The notes below the pieces were generated by a model. The model did not search any database. It was not told the origin of the DNA and was given only the letters and a program-made list of their open reading frames with translations. A program made the position numbers and the translations under genes. 64,000 bases of DNA. Origin: Rathayibacter sp. VKM Ac-2879. GTDB taxonomy: Bacteria > Actinomycetota > Actinomycetes > Actinomycetales > Microbacteriaceae. Positions 1-7,615 of this stretch are shown here, in pieces. The stretch lies in the NCBI RefSeq assembly GCF_015351245.1, contig NZ_JADKSO010000004.1, positions 124,001 through 188,000 of the forward strand, in the 5' to 3' direction. Positions within the stretch are counted from its first letter, which is position 1; each line of letters begins with the position of its first letter.

Positions 1-1233
1 CCCACCGGGGCGTCGATCGTGTTGGGAGATGCCTTGACCGTGCGGGAGGCCCTCAAGGCCGAGGTCGGTCGGACCGACCGGATCGAGTCAGCTGCTCAGA
101 ATGGCTTGTCAGATCTTCGCAATCGTCTCACTCGTCAACAGAAGAGCGAGTCCGAGGCCTGGGAACGAGTTCGCTCGAGGGAGAGCCTCATCGACCGCCT
201 ACGCGCGCTTGCGCTGCAGTACGCGGACGACAAGCGAAAACTGACATTCCTCACTGAGGCAGAGAAGGTGTTCGACCCTTTGCGGATAGAGGTTTGCCCA
301 GCTTGTCTGGCCAAGCTAGAACGCGATGTGAGCCTCAATCATGGGCACTGTTCCCTATGTGGGTCCGAGGATCAATCCGTCGTCGCGTTGGGGTCCGTGC
401 TGTCGAGAAGAGAGCTGCGTTCGACTACCCAGCGACTCGACGAATTGACTGAGTACCTTGGTCGGCTCGAGTCGGAGTTGAGGGTGTTCGAATCGCAGGC
501 GATATCGGAGCAGGCGGCGGTTCAGGAGATTGCCTCCGAGCTCAACCGAGCAGCCGAACTCCCGGCCCCGTTCTTGGCGGCGCGTGATCAACTCATGCGT
601 GATCTCAACGCAGCGGAATCTGAGGTTGCTCGTGCTGAGGTTGGAGTTCGTTTTTGGGGTCGAGTCGAAGAGGCAGAAAGGCAGCGGGATGCGCGGCAGG
701 GTACTGTCACGCGTCTCCGACGTGAGCAGAGAGAACTCAGCACGAGGCCTGATCGCGCTGAAGTGAAGAAAGCGCTTTCGGAGCGCTTCTCCAACATTCT
801 CACTGACTTTGGCTACCCCAAGCTCAAGGGGGAAGCGTGGCTCGACGACAAGCTGATACCGTATGTCCGCGGCGCGGTTTACACGAAAGCCAGTAGCGGT
901 GGGCTTGTGCTGATCAGTCTTGCCTGGGCCATGGCCCTCTGGGAGATCAGTTGGGAAAGGCGGGCCCTGCTCCCAGGACTCTTGGTTGTCGATAGCCCGC
1001 AAAAGAACCTCGGACACCGAGCGGGTCCTGAAGACGCTGATTTCGCTGACGCCAAGCTCGTAGACAACGTCTACGCACACGTGGCGTCGTGGCTTTCTGG
1101 CGCCGGAAGCGGAGCTCAGGCCGTCTTCGTGGACAATTCCCCGCCTCCCGAGCTAGCCAACAGCATTGTCGTGCGATTCTCGGGGGATCGTGCCGTTCCG
1201 CCGTTTGGGTTGATCGACGACGCGATTGAGTGA
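1..1233 (+). CDS. SMC/Rad50-like coiled-coil ATPase, C-terminal part (cut by window edge)
   Basis: The frame is open to the first base, so the protein very probably begins upstream; an internal GTG at 19 would give 404 residues. Counted from that GTG, a coiled coil occupies about residues 20-85 and 125-260. It is interrupted by a CPAC...CSLC pair (Cys93, Cys96, Cys111, Cys114), placed like a zinc hook. Further on, an SSGG segment near residue 294 resembles an ABC signature and LLVVDSPQKNLG near 320-332 resembles a Walker B/D-loop. This is the C-terminal architecture of Rad50/SMC-like ATPases; the Walker A half would lie left of the window. Such proteins occur in repair, phage and defence loci. 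The GC content is lower than in the core genes, consistent with accessory DNA. The exact family is not assigned. Confidence 0.75.
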   Translation, partial: PTGASIVLGDALTVREALKAEVGRTDRIESAAQNGLSDLRNRLTRQQKSESEAWERVRSRESLIDRLRALALQYADDKRKLTFLTEAEKVFDPLRIEVCPACLAKLERDVSLNHGHCSLCGSEDQSVVALGSVLSRRELRSTTQRLDELTEYLGRLESELRVFESQAISEQAAVQEIASELNRAAELPAPFLAARDQLMRDLNAAESEVARAEVGVRFWGRVEEAERQRDARQGTVTRLRREQRELSTRPDRAEVKKALSERFSNILTDFGYPKLKGEAWLDDKLIPYVRGAVYTKASSGGLVLISLAWAMALWEISWERRALLPGLLVVDSPQKNLGHRAGPEDADFADAKLVDNVYAHVASWLSGAGSGAQAVFVDNSPPPELANSIVVRFSGDRAVPPFGLIDDAIE

Positions 1234-1396
1234 CGCGAGGCCGCCTCGTTGGTGAGGGGCGGCGCGCTAGGAGCGTCCGGACCGCAGCGTGGCGAGGACC
1301 GGACGCACCGCATTGCGCCGGCCACGCGCCGCCGCCGGCCGGAGGCCGGCCTTGAACGAGTAGGGAAAGTTCTCACAGCTCGTCGCGCCGGGGCCA

Positions 1397-1410
1397 TATC
1401 CTGTCTAGAT
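1397..1410 (+). promoter_or_regulatory. Leaderless -10 box overlapping a GntR-type operator half site
   Basis: TATCCT (1397-1402) lies 6 nt before the ATG at 1409, the spacing of a leaderless transcript. TGTCTAGAT (1402-1410) runs into the start codon and matches the operators downstream at 2107 and 2166. This suggests that the GntR protein represses its own gene. Confidence 0.6.
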
Positions 1411-2101
1411 GAGTAAGTTTCCGATCGATGAGCTTCGGCGGCTCAAGGGCGCGATCATTCCTGCTTACCGGCAGATCGCAGACGAGTTGCGCAGAGTCAT
1501 CACGGTCCGCCAGCTCGAGGTTGGAACCAAGCTTCCTTCTGAGGCTCAGCTCGTTGCTCGGTTTGGCGTGGCGAGGATGACGGCCAGAGAGGCGCTACGC
1601 GTCTTGAAAGCCGAAGGCGTTGTCCGGTCAGAGCAGGGGAGGGGGGTCTTCGTTGAGGGAGGCCCAACTCCTAAGCCCGTGCAGATGGCGCAGACCGCCT
1701 CATCCAACGAAGGGGAGTGGCGGGAGCATATCTACGGCGTTCTCGTCGAGGGCGGCGGCAAAGTCGACGTCGTCGATGATCCCTGGGCCGTCGCCGCTCT
1801 CCGCAACCAATCAGGGGTGATTTCGGCTATCGGTGTCACCATTCGCCCCTTCCCGTTGCTAAGGGAGGAGAGCACCTTGTACGTGCCCGGCCCCGCCCAA
1901 GGCGCGCATGCGCGCGCTGCCGGCGCTGTCGCGCGTGCCAAGCAGTGGGTAGTGTCCGTCCGTTCTCGCCGCGACGGGGAGCCCATGGATCTGCTCGTGA
2001 CCCGGATCGGACTGGATGCGGATGACCGCCCATTGATCGCCAGCAAGGGATTTCGGGCTGGGTCGTGGCCTGTGACCTCAATGGAGACTATTGAGGCTTG
2101 A
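1409..2101 (+). CDS. GntR-family transcriptional repressor (HutC-like)
   Basis: A 230-residue DNA-binding regulator. Residues about 15-82 form a typical GntR winged helix: a YRQIADELRR helix, LPSEAQLVARFGVARMTARE as the HTH, then a GRGVFV wing. The rest is a small UTRA-like effector domain that is poorly conserved. The start at 1409 has no Shine-Dalgarno sequence but has a -10 box 6 nt upstream. Three TGTCTAGA-type sites lie at its own start and in front of the next small gene. GT(N)TAGAC is the core recognised by the HutC/DasR/NagR subfamily, so autorepression and control of the Pra-like gene are likely. KorSA-like GntR repressors play this role in actinomycete integrative elements. The effector is unknown. 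Confidence 0.88.
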   Translation: MSKFPIDELRRLKGAIIPAYRQIADELRRVITVRQLEVGTKLPSEAQLVARFGVARMTAREALRVLKAEGVVRSEQGRGVFVEGGPTPKPVQMAQTASSNEGEWREHIYGVLVEGGGKVDVVDDPWAVAALRNQSGVISAIGVTIRPFPLLREESTLYVPGPAQGAHARAAGAVARAKQWVVSVRSRRDGEPMDLLVTRIGLDADDRPLIASKGFRAGSWPVTSMETIEA

Positions 2102-2127
2102 CGGCCTGTCTAGACAAGTGTCAGGAT
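2098..2127 (+). promoter_or_regulatory. Promoter with embedded GntR operator upstream of the Pra-like remnant
   Basis: TTGACG (2098-2103) and CAGGAT (2122-2127) are separated by 18 nt. The perfect 10-bp palindrome TGTCTAGACA (2107-2116) lies between them, an arrangement that would let a bound repressor block RNA polymerase. The promoter assignment is by eye. Confidence 0.5.
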
Positions 2128-2165
2128 GGAGGGCGTTCGTCGACCCCGACGGACACGGGACAACA

Positions 2166-2175
2166 TGTCTAGATG
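2166..2175. promoter_or_regulatory. Second GntR operator-like site
   Basis: TGTCTAGATG at 2166-2175 repeats the core seen at 1402 and 2107, 59 bp downstream of the perfect palindrome and 18 bp before the Pra-like ATG. It is an imperfect dyad. Confidence 0.5.
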
Positions 2176-2193
2176 ACTAGGTAGGAAAAGTTC

Positions 2194-2328
2194 ATGGTGC
2201 TTCGGTCAGCGATTCCGGTCAACTTCGAGGCGTTCTTCCCGCGCGGCGCATTCGTGGTCGGCGAGGTCGAACGAGTCATGAAGTGGAACGACGACGGCAC
2301 GCTCGGCGGTCAGGACGCTGACGAGTAA
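2194..2328 (+). pseudogene. Truncated Pra-like protein (integrative-element activator remnant)
   Basis: A 44-codon frame starting at ATG 2194, with an AGGAAAAG ribosome-binding sequence 7 nt upstream, and ending at TAA 2326. The peptide begins MVLRSAIPVNFE, followed by FPRGAFVVGEVE. This resembles the N-terminus of the Pra family (replication, integration and excision activators of pSAM2-type elements), which normally runs well past 100 residues. The stop comes where the family usually continues, so I read it as a truncated relic, though a functional short peptide cannot be excluded. It sits downstream of a GntR repressor and two operator sites and next to a tRNA gene, the usual setting for such elements. 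Confidence 0.5.
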
Positions 2329-2342
2329 CTCAAGACGGCACA

Positions 2343-2383
2343 GAAAAGGCCCCGATCCCAGTAGAAGCCTGAGAAAGGGGCCA
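2343..2383 (-). terminator. Rho-independent terminator of the tRNA operon
   Basis: Read on the minus strand, a GGCCCC stem (2382-2377) pairs with GGGGCC (2353-2348) and is followed by TTTTCT. It begins 2 nt beyond the 3' end of tRNA-Phe. The loop is long (23 nt). Confidence 0.6.
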
Positions 2384-2384
2384 G

Positions 2385-2457
2385 TGGCTCCGACGGGCGT
2401 CGATCCCGTGACCTCACGATTTTCAGTCGTGCGCTCTACCAACTGAGCTACAGAGCC
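2385..2457 (-). tRNA. tRNA-Phe (GAA)
   Basis: A 73-nt cloverleaf on the minus strand. The acceptor stem is GGCTCTG with CGGAGCC and the discriminator is A. The D-arm contains AGCTCAGTTGGTAGAGC, the anticodon loop CTGAAAA gives anticodon GAA, and the T-arm contains GGGATCGACGCCC. CCA is not encoded. Its 3' end faces the accessory DNA to the left, the usual attachment side for tRNA-integrating elements. Confidence 0.95.
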
Positions 2458-2501
2458 GTGCGACGAGACGTCGCGTGAGACGATGCTCGTCTCGTGAAGA
2501 A

Positions 2502-2523
2502 GGCCCTTCCTCTCGGAAGGGCC
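2502..2523. terminator. Perfect hairpin between tRNA-Asp and tRNA-Phe
   Basis: GGCCCTTCC (2502-2510) and GGAAGGGCC (2515-2523) form a perfect 9-bp stem with a 4-nt loop. On the minus strand it is followed by TTCTTC, a weak T-tract, so it could be a partial terminator or a processing site within the tRNA transcript. Confidence 0.5.
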
Positions 2524-2529
2524 CCTCTG

Positions 2530-2603
2530 CGACCCTGACGGGACTTGAACCCGCGACCTCCGCCGTGACAGGGCGGCACGCTAACCAACTGCGCTACAGG
2601 GCC
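2530..2603 (-). tRNA. tRNA-Asp (GTC)
   Basis: A 74-nt cloverleaf on the minus strand. The acceptor is GGCCCTG paired with CAGGGTC, with discriminator G as in Asp tRNAs. The anticodon loop CTGTCAC gives GTC, and the T-loop is TTCAAGT. CCA is not encoded. It lies between tRNA-Glu and tRNA-Phe in one operon. Confidence 0.95.
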
Positions 2604-2693
2604 TCGTTGCGAAGAACAGCATACTGCCTTCGAGGCTATTCGATTGTTCCGTCCCGGTCGTCTCCGCCCGGTCCGTTTCGGTCGTCTCGTCCG

Positions 2694-2766
2694 TGACCCC
2701 AACGGGATTCGAACCCGTGCTACCGCCGTGAAAGGGCGGCGTCCTAGGCCACTAAACGATGGGGCC
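2694..2766 (-). tRNA. tRNA-Glu (TTC)
   Basis: A 73-nt cloverleaf on the minus strand. The acceptor is GGCCCCA paired with TGGGGTC, with discriminator A. The anticodon loop CTTTCAC gives TTC, and the T-loop is TTCGAAT. It is the first tRNA of the Glu-Asp-Phe operon. Confidence 0.95.
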
Positions 2767-2817
2767 GGGAGCTCGCGGGGCGACCTGCGGCCGACCCCTC
2801 ATGACTACCGACACGCA

Positions 2818-2846
2818 AGCATAGGGACACGGTCGCGGATATGCAA
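2818..2846 (-). promoter_or_regulatory. Promoter of the tRNA operon
   Basis: On the minus strand, TTGCAT (2846-2841) and TATGCT (2823-2818) are separated by exactly 17 nt, close to a vegetative actinobacterial promoter. Transcription would start near 2811, about 45 nt before tRNA-Glu. The rest of the gap up to the M23 gene at 3005 shows no other gene. Confidence 0.7.
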
Positions 2847-3004
2847 AACCGACGCGTCCGCGGGCCGGGTCACCCCTCCGGGTGGCACCCGCCTCTAGGC
2901 GAACGGGGGGTGCTTGGCTAGTCTGGGTCAGAATCGCTCTTCCTCTGTGCAACGGTCCTGCCGCGCGCCGTCGGGAGAGGGCCCGCCTATCACTCCGAGG
3001 TCCC

Positions 3005-4381
3005 ATGCTGCTCTCCCCGCGACGTCCGCGTCCCGCCCGGTCCTCCGGCGCGCCACGGCTCGCGCGTCTGCGGAGTGCCGCCCTGGGCTCGGCCGTCGTC
3101 GCGCTCCTCGCGGGCCTGCTTGTCGCCTCCCCGGCCCACGCCGTCGACTATCCGTCGTGGGACGACGTCGAGGCGGCCAAGGGCAACACCGCTGCGGCCG
3201 CCGATCAGGTCGAGAAGATCACCTCCCTCGTCCAGAACCTGCAGAGCGAGGTCGCCGCCGCGCAGCAGCTCGCCCAGCAACGCGGAGCCGAGTACTTCGC
3301 GGCACAACAGGCCTTCGACGAGGCGTCCGATCGCGCGACCGAGCTGGGGACGGAGGCAAGCGGCAGCGCCGCCAAGGCCGATGCCGCCTCGCAGCAGGCG
3401 GGCCTGCTCGCCGCTCAGCTCTACCGCAGCACGGGAACCGACCTGTCGGTCAACATCTTCCTCGACGGCGCCGACGGCAAGGCCGATCAGCTGCTCTCGC
3501 GGATCGGCAGCATGAGCAAGCTCGTGGAGCGCTCGAACGCGATCTACGAGCAGGCGAGCACGGCGCGCAACACGGCCGCCTCGCTCGCCGAGCAGGCCAC
3601 GGTCGCGCAGGGCGAGCGGGAGCGACTCCGGGTCGACGCCCAGGCGAAGCTTGCCGAGGCGAGCTCGGCGCAGCAGGCATCGGAGTCGGCTCTCGCCGAA
3701 CAGCAGGCGCAGAGCGTCGTCCTCGAGCAGCAGCTCGCCGCGCTCCGTGACACCGAGTCGAAGACGGTCACCGAGTACCAGGCCGGCGTGGCCGCCCGCG
3801 AGGCCGAGCGGCAGCGCAAGCTCGCCGAGGAGGCGGCAGCCCGCGCCGCCGCCGCCCAGGCCGAGCGCGAGCGTCAGGCCGCCGCAGCGACCGCGCGTCC
3901 GAGCTCGGGAGGCGGCTCCAGCGCGCCGTCGGGTGGAGGAGGCTCCACCGCCGTCAGCGACTCCGGCTGGGTCCGCCCGGCCGCCGGACGCATCACCGGG
4001 ACCTTCGGACCGCGCGACAGCATCTCGACCGGCGGCGGCTCGACCAACTCCTACCACCGCGGCACCGACCTCGCGGGCGGCTGCGGGATCCCGATCTTCG
4101 CCGCGCACAGCGGAACGGTCGTCTATGCCGGACCCAACGGCACCTACGGCAACTGGGTGCTCATCGACCACGGCCAGGGCATCAGCACCGGCTACGCGCA
4201 CATCGTCGCCGGAGGCATCTACGTGAGCGTGGGCGAGCAGGTCGAGGCGGGCCAGCAGATCGCCGCCGTCGGCACCACGGGGGCGTCCACCGGCTGCCAC
4301 CTCCACTTCGAGACCCGGGTCAACGGCGCCGCCGTCGACGCCCAACCGTTCATGGCCGCACGAGGAGTGACTCTTGGTTGA
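3005..4381 (+). CDS. Exported M23 (LytM-type) peptidase with coiled coil
   Basis: A 458-residue exported peptidoglycan hydrolase. The signal peptide runs to about residue 46 (ALLAGLLVASPAHA). The mature protein begins with YPSWDDVEAAK, followed by an Ala/Gln/Glu-rich coiled coil (about 55-290), a Gly/Ser linker and a C-terminal M23 domain. Zinc ligands are visible in YHRGTDLAGG and HLHFE. The layout recalls EnvC/RipA-type regulators whose coil controls an endopeptidase domain, so a role in septal or wall remodelling is likely. ATG 3005 is chosen because the signal peptide follows it directly; the ribosome-binding sequence is weak (GAGGT). The stop overlaps the TTG start of the next gene, a paralogue in its N-terminal half, so the two are co-translated. 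Confidence 0.93.
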   Translation: MLLSPRRPRPARSSGAPRLARLRSAALGSAVVALLAGLLVASPAHAVDYPSWDDVEAAKGNTAAAADQVEKITSLVQNLQSEVAAAQQLAQQRGAEYFAAQQAFDEASDRATELGTEASGSAAKADAASQQAGLLAAQLYRSTGTDLSVNIFLDGADGKADQLLSRIGSMSKLVERSNAIYEQASTARNTAASLAEQATVAQGERERLRVDAQAKLAEASSAQQASESALAEQQAQSVVLEQQLAALRDTESKTVTEYQAGVAAREAERQRKLAEEAAARAAAAQAERERQAAAATARPSSGGGSSAPSGGGGSTAVSDSGWVRPAAGRITGTFGPRDSISTGGGSTNSYHRGTDLAGGCGIPIFAAHSGTVVYAGPNGTYGNWVLIDHGQGISTGYAHIVAGGIYVSVGEQVEAGQQIAAVGTTGASTGCHLHFETRVNGAAVDAQPFMAARGVTLG

Positions 4382-5798
4382 CCCGCAGAAGACCGCCCAG
4401 AGCTTCACCCCCGCCCCTCGCGAGCGCGCCTGGAAGGGCCGCCTCCCCCTCGCGGTCTCGGCCGCCTTCGCGGTGACGGCGGTGACCGCCTCTCTCGGCA
4501 TCGCCCCCGCCTCCGCCGACGACCCCCGGTACCCGTCGTGGGACGACGTGCAGAACGCCAAGAACAACGAGGCGACCAAGCAGGCAGAGATCGACTCGAT
4601 CGCGAGCCTGATCGCGGGACTCCAGACGGCCGTCGACGACGCGAGCATCACCGCCATGAAGAAGGCCGAGGCGTGGCGCCAGGCCAAGGAGGCGCTCGAC
4701 ACGGCCGCGCAGCAGCTCGCCGACCTCGAGGCGCAGGCGGGCGCCGCCTCGGCGAAGGCGCAGACCTCGAAGATGCGCGCGGGGCTGCTCGCGGCCCACC
4801 TCTCGCGAGCCGCGGGAAGCGATCTCTCGATGAACCTCGTCGCCCAGGGCCAGGACGCGGGCGACCTGCTCTACCAGCTCGGCGCGATGTCACAGCTCTC
4901 CGAGCAGTCGCAGCGGGTGTACTCCGAGGCGCTGGCCGACAAGCAGAACGCCGAATCGCTCGGCCACCAGGCCGACATCGCGGTCGTCGAGCACCAGAAG
5001 CTCTCGGACGCGGCGGATGCCGCCCGAGCCGACGCCGACGCCGCGGCCGCCTCTGCGCAGTCCGCGCTCTCGGCGCAGGAGACGAAGTCGACCGAGCTCA
5101 TCGCCCAGCTCGCCCTGCTCAAGGACTCGACGGTCGAGGTCGAGACCGCCTACCTCGAGGGCGAGCAGAAGCGGCAAGCCGCCGAGGCCGCCGCGGCCGC
5201 CGCCGCGGAGGCGGAACGTCAGCACGTCGCAGCTGCTGCTGCCGCCGCCGCGCAGGCCGAGGCGGCCTCCCGGCCGGCCCAGTCGTCGTCGCAGCCGGCG
5301 CCCGCCGCGCCTCCGCAGGCGGTGCAGCCGCCCTCGGAGTCGGCACCGTCGCAGCCGGCGCCGTCTCAGCCGTCGCCGTCGCAGCCCGTGACGTCCCAGC
5401 CCGACCCGGATCCCCAGCCGCAGGGCAACGCCGTCGAGACCGCGATCTCGTACGCGATGGCGCAGCTCGGCGAGGAGTACGTTCTCGGCGGCATGGGACC
5501 GGACCAGTGGGACTGCTCGGGATTGACCAAGGCGTCCTACGCCTCCGCCGGGATCTACATCGGCACGCACTCCGCCACGAACCAGTACAACCAGATGGCC
5601 GCCGAGGGCAAGCTGGTCCCGTACAGCCAGCGCCAGCGCGGCGACCTCATCTTCTGGGGAGGCGGCGGCGACTACTACCACGTGGCGATCTACCTCGGGA
5701 ACGGCCAGATCGTGGAGGCTGCCGACTACGGCAAGCCCGTGCGTGTGTGGAACGTCTGGGGCTCGCCGACCGGCATGGTCGGACGCCCGAGCGCCTGA
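4374..5798 (+). CDS. Exported NlpC/P60 endopeptidase with coiled coil
   Basis: A 474-residue exported hydrolase. It has a signal peptide to about residue 48 (GIAPASA), the same YPSWDDV opening as its upstream neighbour, a coiled coil to about 290, a Pro/Ser/Gln-rich linker, and a C-terminal NlpC/P60 domain. The catalytic Cys381 lies in WDCSGL and His436 in YYHVAIYLG. NlpC/P60 enzymes cleave stem peptides of peptidoglycan, as RipA/RipB do. The TTG start is placed 6 nt after GAGGAG and overlaps the stop of the M23 gene by 8 bp. The shared N-terminal half suggests that the pair arose by duplication, with two different catalytic domains attached. Confidence 0.92.
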   Translation: MVDPQKTAQSFTPAPRERAWKGRLPLAVSAAFAVTAVTASLGIAPASADDPRYPSWDDVQNAKNNEATKQAEIDSIASLIAGLQTAVDDASITAMKKAEAWRQAKEALDTAAQQLADLEAQAGAASAKAQTSKMRAGLLAAHLSRAAGSDLSMNLVAQGQDAGDLLYQLGAMSQLSEQSQRVYSEALADKQNAESLGHQADIAVVEHQKLSDAADAARADADAAAASAQSALSAQETKSTELIAQLALLKDSTVEVETAYLEGEQKRQAAEAAAAAAAEAERQHVAAAAAAAAQAEAASRPAQSSSQPAPAAPPQAVQPPSESAPSQPAPSQPSPSQPVTSQPDPDPQPQGNAVETAISYAMAQLGEEYVLGGMGPDQWDCSGLTKASYASAGIYIGTHSATNQYNQMAAEGKLVPYSQRQRGDLIFWGGGGDYYHVAIYLGNGQIVEAADYGKPVRVWNVWGSPTGMVGRPSA

Positions 5799-5826
5799 AG
5801 CCCCGTCCGCCTGAAGCCCCGAGCGC

Positions 5827-5870
5827 ACAGAACCCGCCCACCGAGGACGACTCGGTCGGGCGGGTTCTGT
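5827..5870. terminator. Bidirectional terminator between the NlpC/P60 gene and ppa
   Basis: ACAGAACCCGCCC (5827-5839) and GGGCGGGTTCTGT (5858-5870) form a long stem, extended inward by CCGAG and CTCGG. It lies between two convergent genes and probably ends both transcripts. Confidence 0.8.
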
Positions 5871-5899
5871 CGTGAGCGGAGGGGCGATCGCCCCGTGGC

Positions 5900-6391
5900 T
5901 CAGTGGCCCTCTTCGGCCAGCTTCTTGATGCCGTCCTGCACGATCTGCTCCGCCTCGGCCGCGTCGCCCCAGGCCTCGACCTTGACCCACTTGGCGGGCT
6001 CGAGGTCTTTGTAGCGCTCGAAGAAGTGCTTGATCTCGTTCTTCGTCTGCTCGGGCACGTCGCCGATGTCCTGGATGTGCTTCCAGCGCGGATCCTTGGC
6101 AGGCACCACGATCACCTTGGCGTCCGAGCCGGCCTCGTCGCTCATGTTGAGCACGCCGACGGGGCGGACCGAGACTCCCACGCCCGGGAACACCGGGTAC
6201 TCGAGCAGGACGAGCGCATCGACGGGGTCGCCGTCGAGGCCGAGCGTGTTCTCGAAGTAGCCGTAGTCGGTCGGGTAGACGAACGAGGTGAACAGCACGC
6301 GGTCGAGGTAGACGCGTCCGGTCTCGTGGTCGACCTCGTACTTGTTGCGGCTGCCCTTGGGGATCTCGACGACGACGTCGTATGCGGCCAT
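5900..6391 (-). CDS. ppa: Inorganic pyrophosphatase (family I)
   Basis: Soluble family I pyrophosphatase, 163 residues, hydrolysing PPi to two phosphates to drive biosynthesis. It shows [11 protein letters not shown] near the N-terminus, then the signature DGDPVDALV with its metal-binding aspartates, and KDPRW further on. Length is typical for bacteria. It is transcribed toward the NlpC/P60 gene and diverges from tilS. Confidence 0.97.
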   Translation of the reverse strand: MAAYDVVVEIPKGSRNKYEVDHETGRVYLDRVLFTSFVYPTDYGYFENTLGLDGDPVDALVLLEYPVFPGVGVSVRPVGVLNMSDEAGSDAKVIVVPAKDPRWKHIQDIGDVPEQTKNEIKHFFERYKDLEPAKWVKVEAWGDAAEAEQIVQDGIKKLAEEGH

Positions 6392-6493
6392 GTTCGCTCC
6401 TTGAGTCGGTGGCGCCGTGGGCGGCGCATCGGCGGGGTGGTCCGCCTCGCGGGTGCGCGCGGATGCGCACGCTCGCGGGCCGGATCGCTGGCC

Positions 6494-6499
6494 TAACGT
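6494..6499 (+). promoter_or_regulatory. -10 box of tilS (leaderless)
   Basis: TAACGT lies 8 nt before the GTG at 6508, with no ribosome-binding sequence between, which supports a leaderless transcript and this start codon. Confidence 0.5.
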
Positions 6500-6507
6500 T
6501 ACTTGAT

Positions 6508-7497
6508 GTGCCCGATCGCCCCCGCCTGACTCCTGCCCTCGCCGACCTGCGCCGCGCGGTGCGCGCGAGCCTCGACGGGCTCGGTCCGGGGGCTCTGGTG
6601 CTGGTCGCGCTGAGCGGGGGAGCGGACTCGCTCGCGCTCGCCTCCGCCGTCGCCTTCGAGGCGCCGAGGGGAGGCCGGCGGGCAGGCGCGGTGATCGTCG
6701 ACCATGGGCTCCAGGAGGCGTCGGCCGCGGTGGCGCGCCGTGCCGCCGAGCAGGCGCACGCGCTGGGCCTCGCCCCCGTCCTGCGGGAGGTCGTGTCGGT
6801 GCGGGGCGAGGGCGGACCGGAGGCGGCGGCCCGCACCGCGCGCTATCGCGCCTTCGACGACGCGCTCGCGGCCACGGGAGCCGCCGCGATCCTCCTGGGC
6901 CACACCCTCGACGACCAGGCCGAGACGGTGCTGCTCGGACTCGCCCGCGGCGCCGGTGCCGCCTCCCTGCACGGGATGGCGCCGGTGAGCGGGCCGTTGC
7001 GCCGGCCCCTGCTCGGCGTGCGTCGCGAGACCACCCGCCGTGCCTGCTCCGACGCGGGGCTTGAGCCGTGGGACGACCCGCATAACGACGACCCGCGCTA
7101 CTCGCGAGTGCGGGTGCGTTCGCGGGTGCTGCCGGTGCTCGAGGCCGAGCTGGGTCCGGGGGTGGCGGAGGCGCTCGCCCGCACCGCGGAGCAGTTGCGC
7201 GAGGACGGCGACGCGCTCGACGCGCTCGCGCTGGAGTGGGCGCTCGAACTCGTGGGACAGAACGACGACGGGCACGTGACGGTGGACGCGCGGGGGCTCG
7301 CGGCGGATCCGCCTGCGCTGCGGCAGCGCATCATCCGTCTCGTCGTCTCGAACGAGTTCGGAGTCGCCCTCTCGCGCGCCCAGACCCTCGCGGTCGCCGC
7401 TCTCGTCACGGACTGGCACGGGCAGAAGGGCGTCGACCTGCCCGGCGTGGTCGCGACCCGCTCCGGCAGCACGCTCGTCTTCGCCCCGTCCCGCTGA
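6508..7497 (+). CDS. tilS: tRNA(Ile)-lysidine synthase
   Basis: An ATP-dependent enzyme that converts the wobble cytidine of tRNA-Ile (CAU) to lysidine. The PP-loop [10 protein letters not shown] lies near residue 36, and [14 protein letters not shown] and [12 protein letters not shown] follow as in the family. The 329 residues fit the short actinobacterial form. The GTG at 6508 is chosen because a -10 box sits 8 nt upstream; longer versions would run back over the divergent ppa promoter. As usual in actinobacteria, hpt follows, although a long palindrome separates the two here. Confidence 0.93.
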   Translation: MPDRPRLTPALADLRRAVRASLDGLGPGALVLVALSGGADSLALASAVAFEAPRGGRRAGAVIVDHGLQEASAAVARRAAEQAHALGLAPVLREVVSVRGEGGPEAAARTARYRAFDDALAATGAAAILLGHTLDDQAETVLLGLARGAGAASLHGMAPVSGPLRRPLLGVRRETTRRACSDAGLEPWDDPHNDDPRYSRVRVRSRVLPVLEAELGPGVAEALARTAEQLREDGDALDALALEWALELVGQNDDGHVTVDARGLAADPPALRQRIIRLVVSNEFGVALSRAQTLAVAALVTDWHGQKGVDLPGVVATRSGSTLVFAPSR

Positions 7498-7509
7498 CCC
7501 CCTCCCCCC

Positions 7510-7578
7510 CCTCCGCGAGATGCCACTTATGAGCGCGACACGCCGACGCGGGACCGCATAAGTGGCATCTCGCGGAGG
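7510..7578. repeat. 22-bp perfect inverted repeat (intergenic palindromic element)
   Basis: Arms 7510-7531 and 7557-7578 are perfect reverse complements over 22 bp, with a 25-nt loop. The inner part of each arm reads GCCACTTATG / CATAAGTGGC. There is no T-tract, so it is not a classic terminator. The lower GC of the arms and their perfection suggest a mobile palindromic repeat or a structured RNA. Confidence 0.85.
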
Positions 7579-7603
7579 CGGGGGGCCGCGCGGGGATGCC
7601 CCG

Positions 7604-7609
7604 TAGAGT
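7604..7609 (+). promoter_or_regulatory. -10 box of hpt (leaderless)
   Basis: TAGAGT is followed by 6 nt and then the GTG at 7616. No ribosome-binding sequence is visible. Confidence 0.5.
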
Positions 7610-7615
7610 GGCCGG

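Noticed and set aside
5827-5870. Small RNA or riboswitch after the NlpC/P60 gene
   Set aside because: Perfect long hairpin between convergent genes is better explained as a bidirectional terminator.
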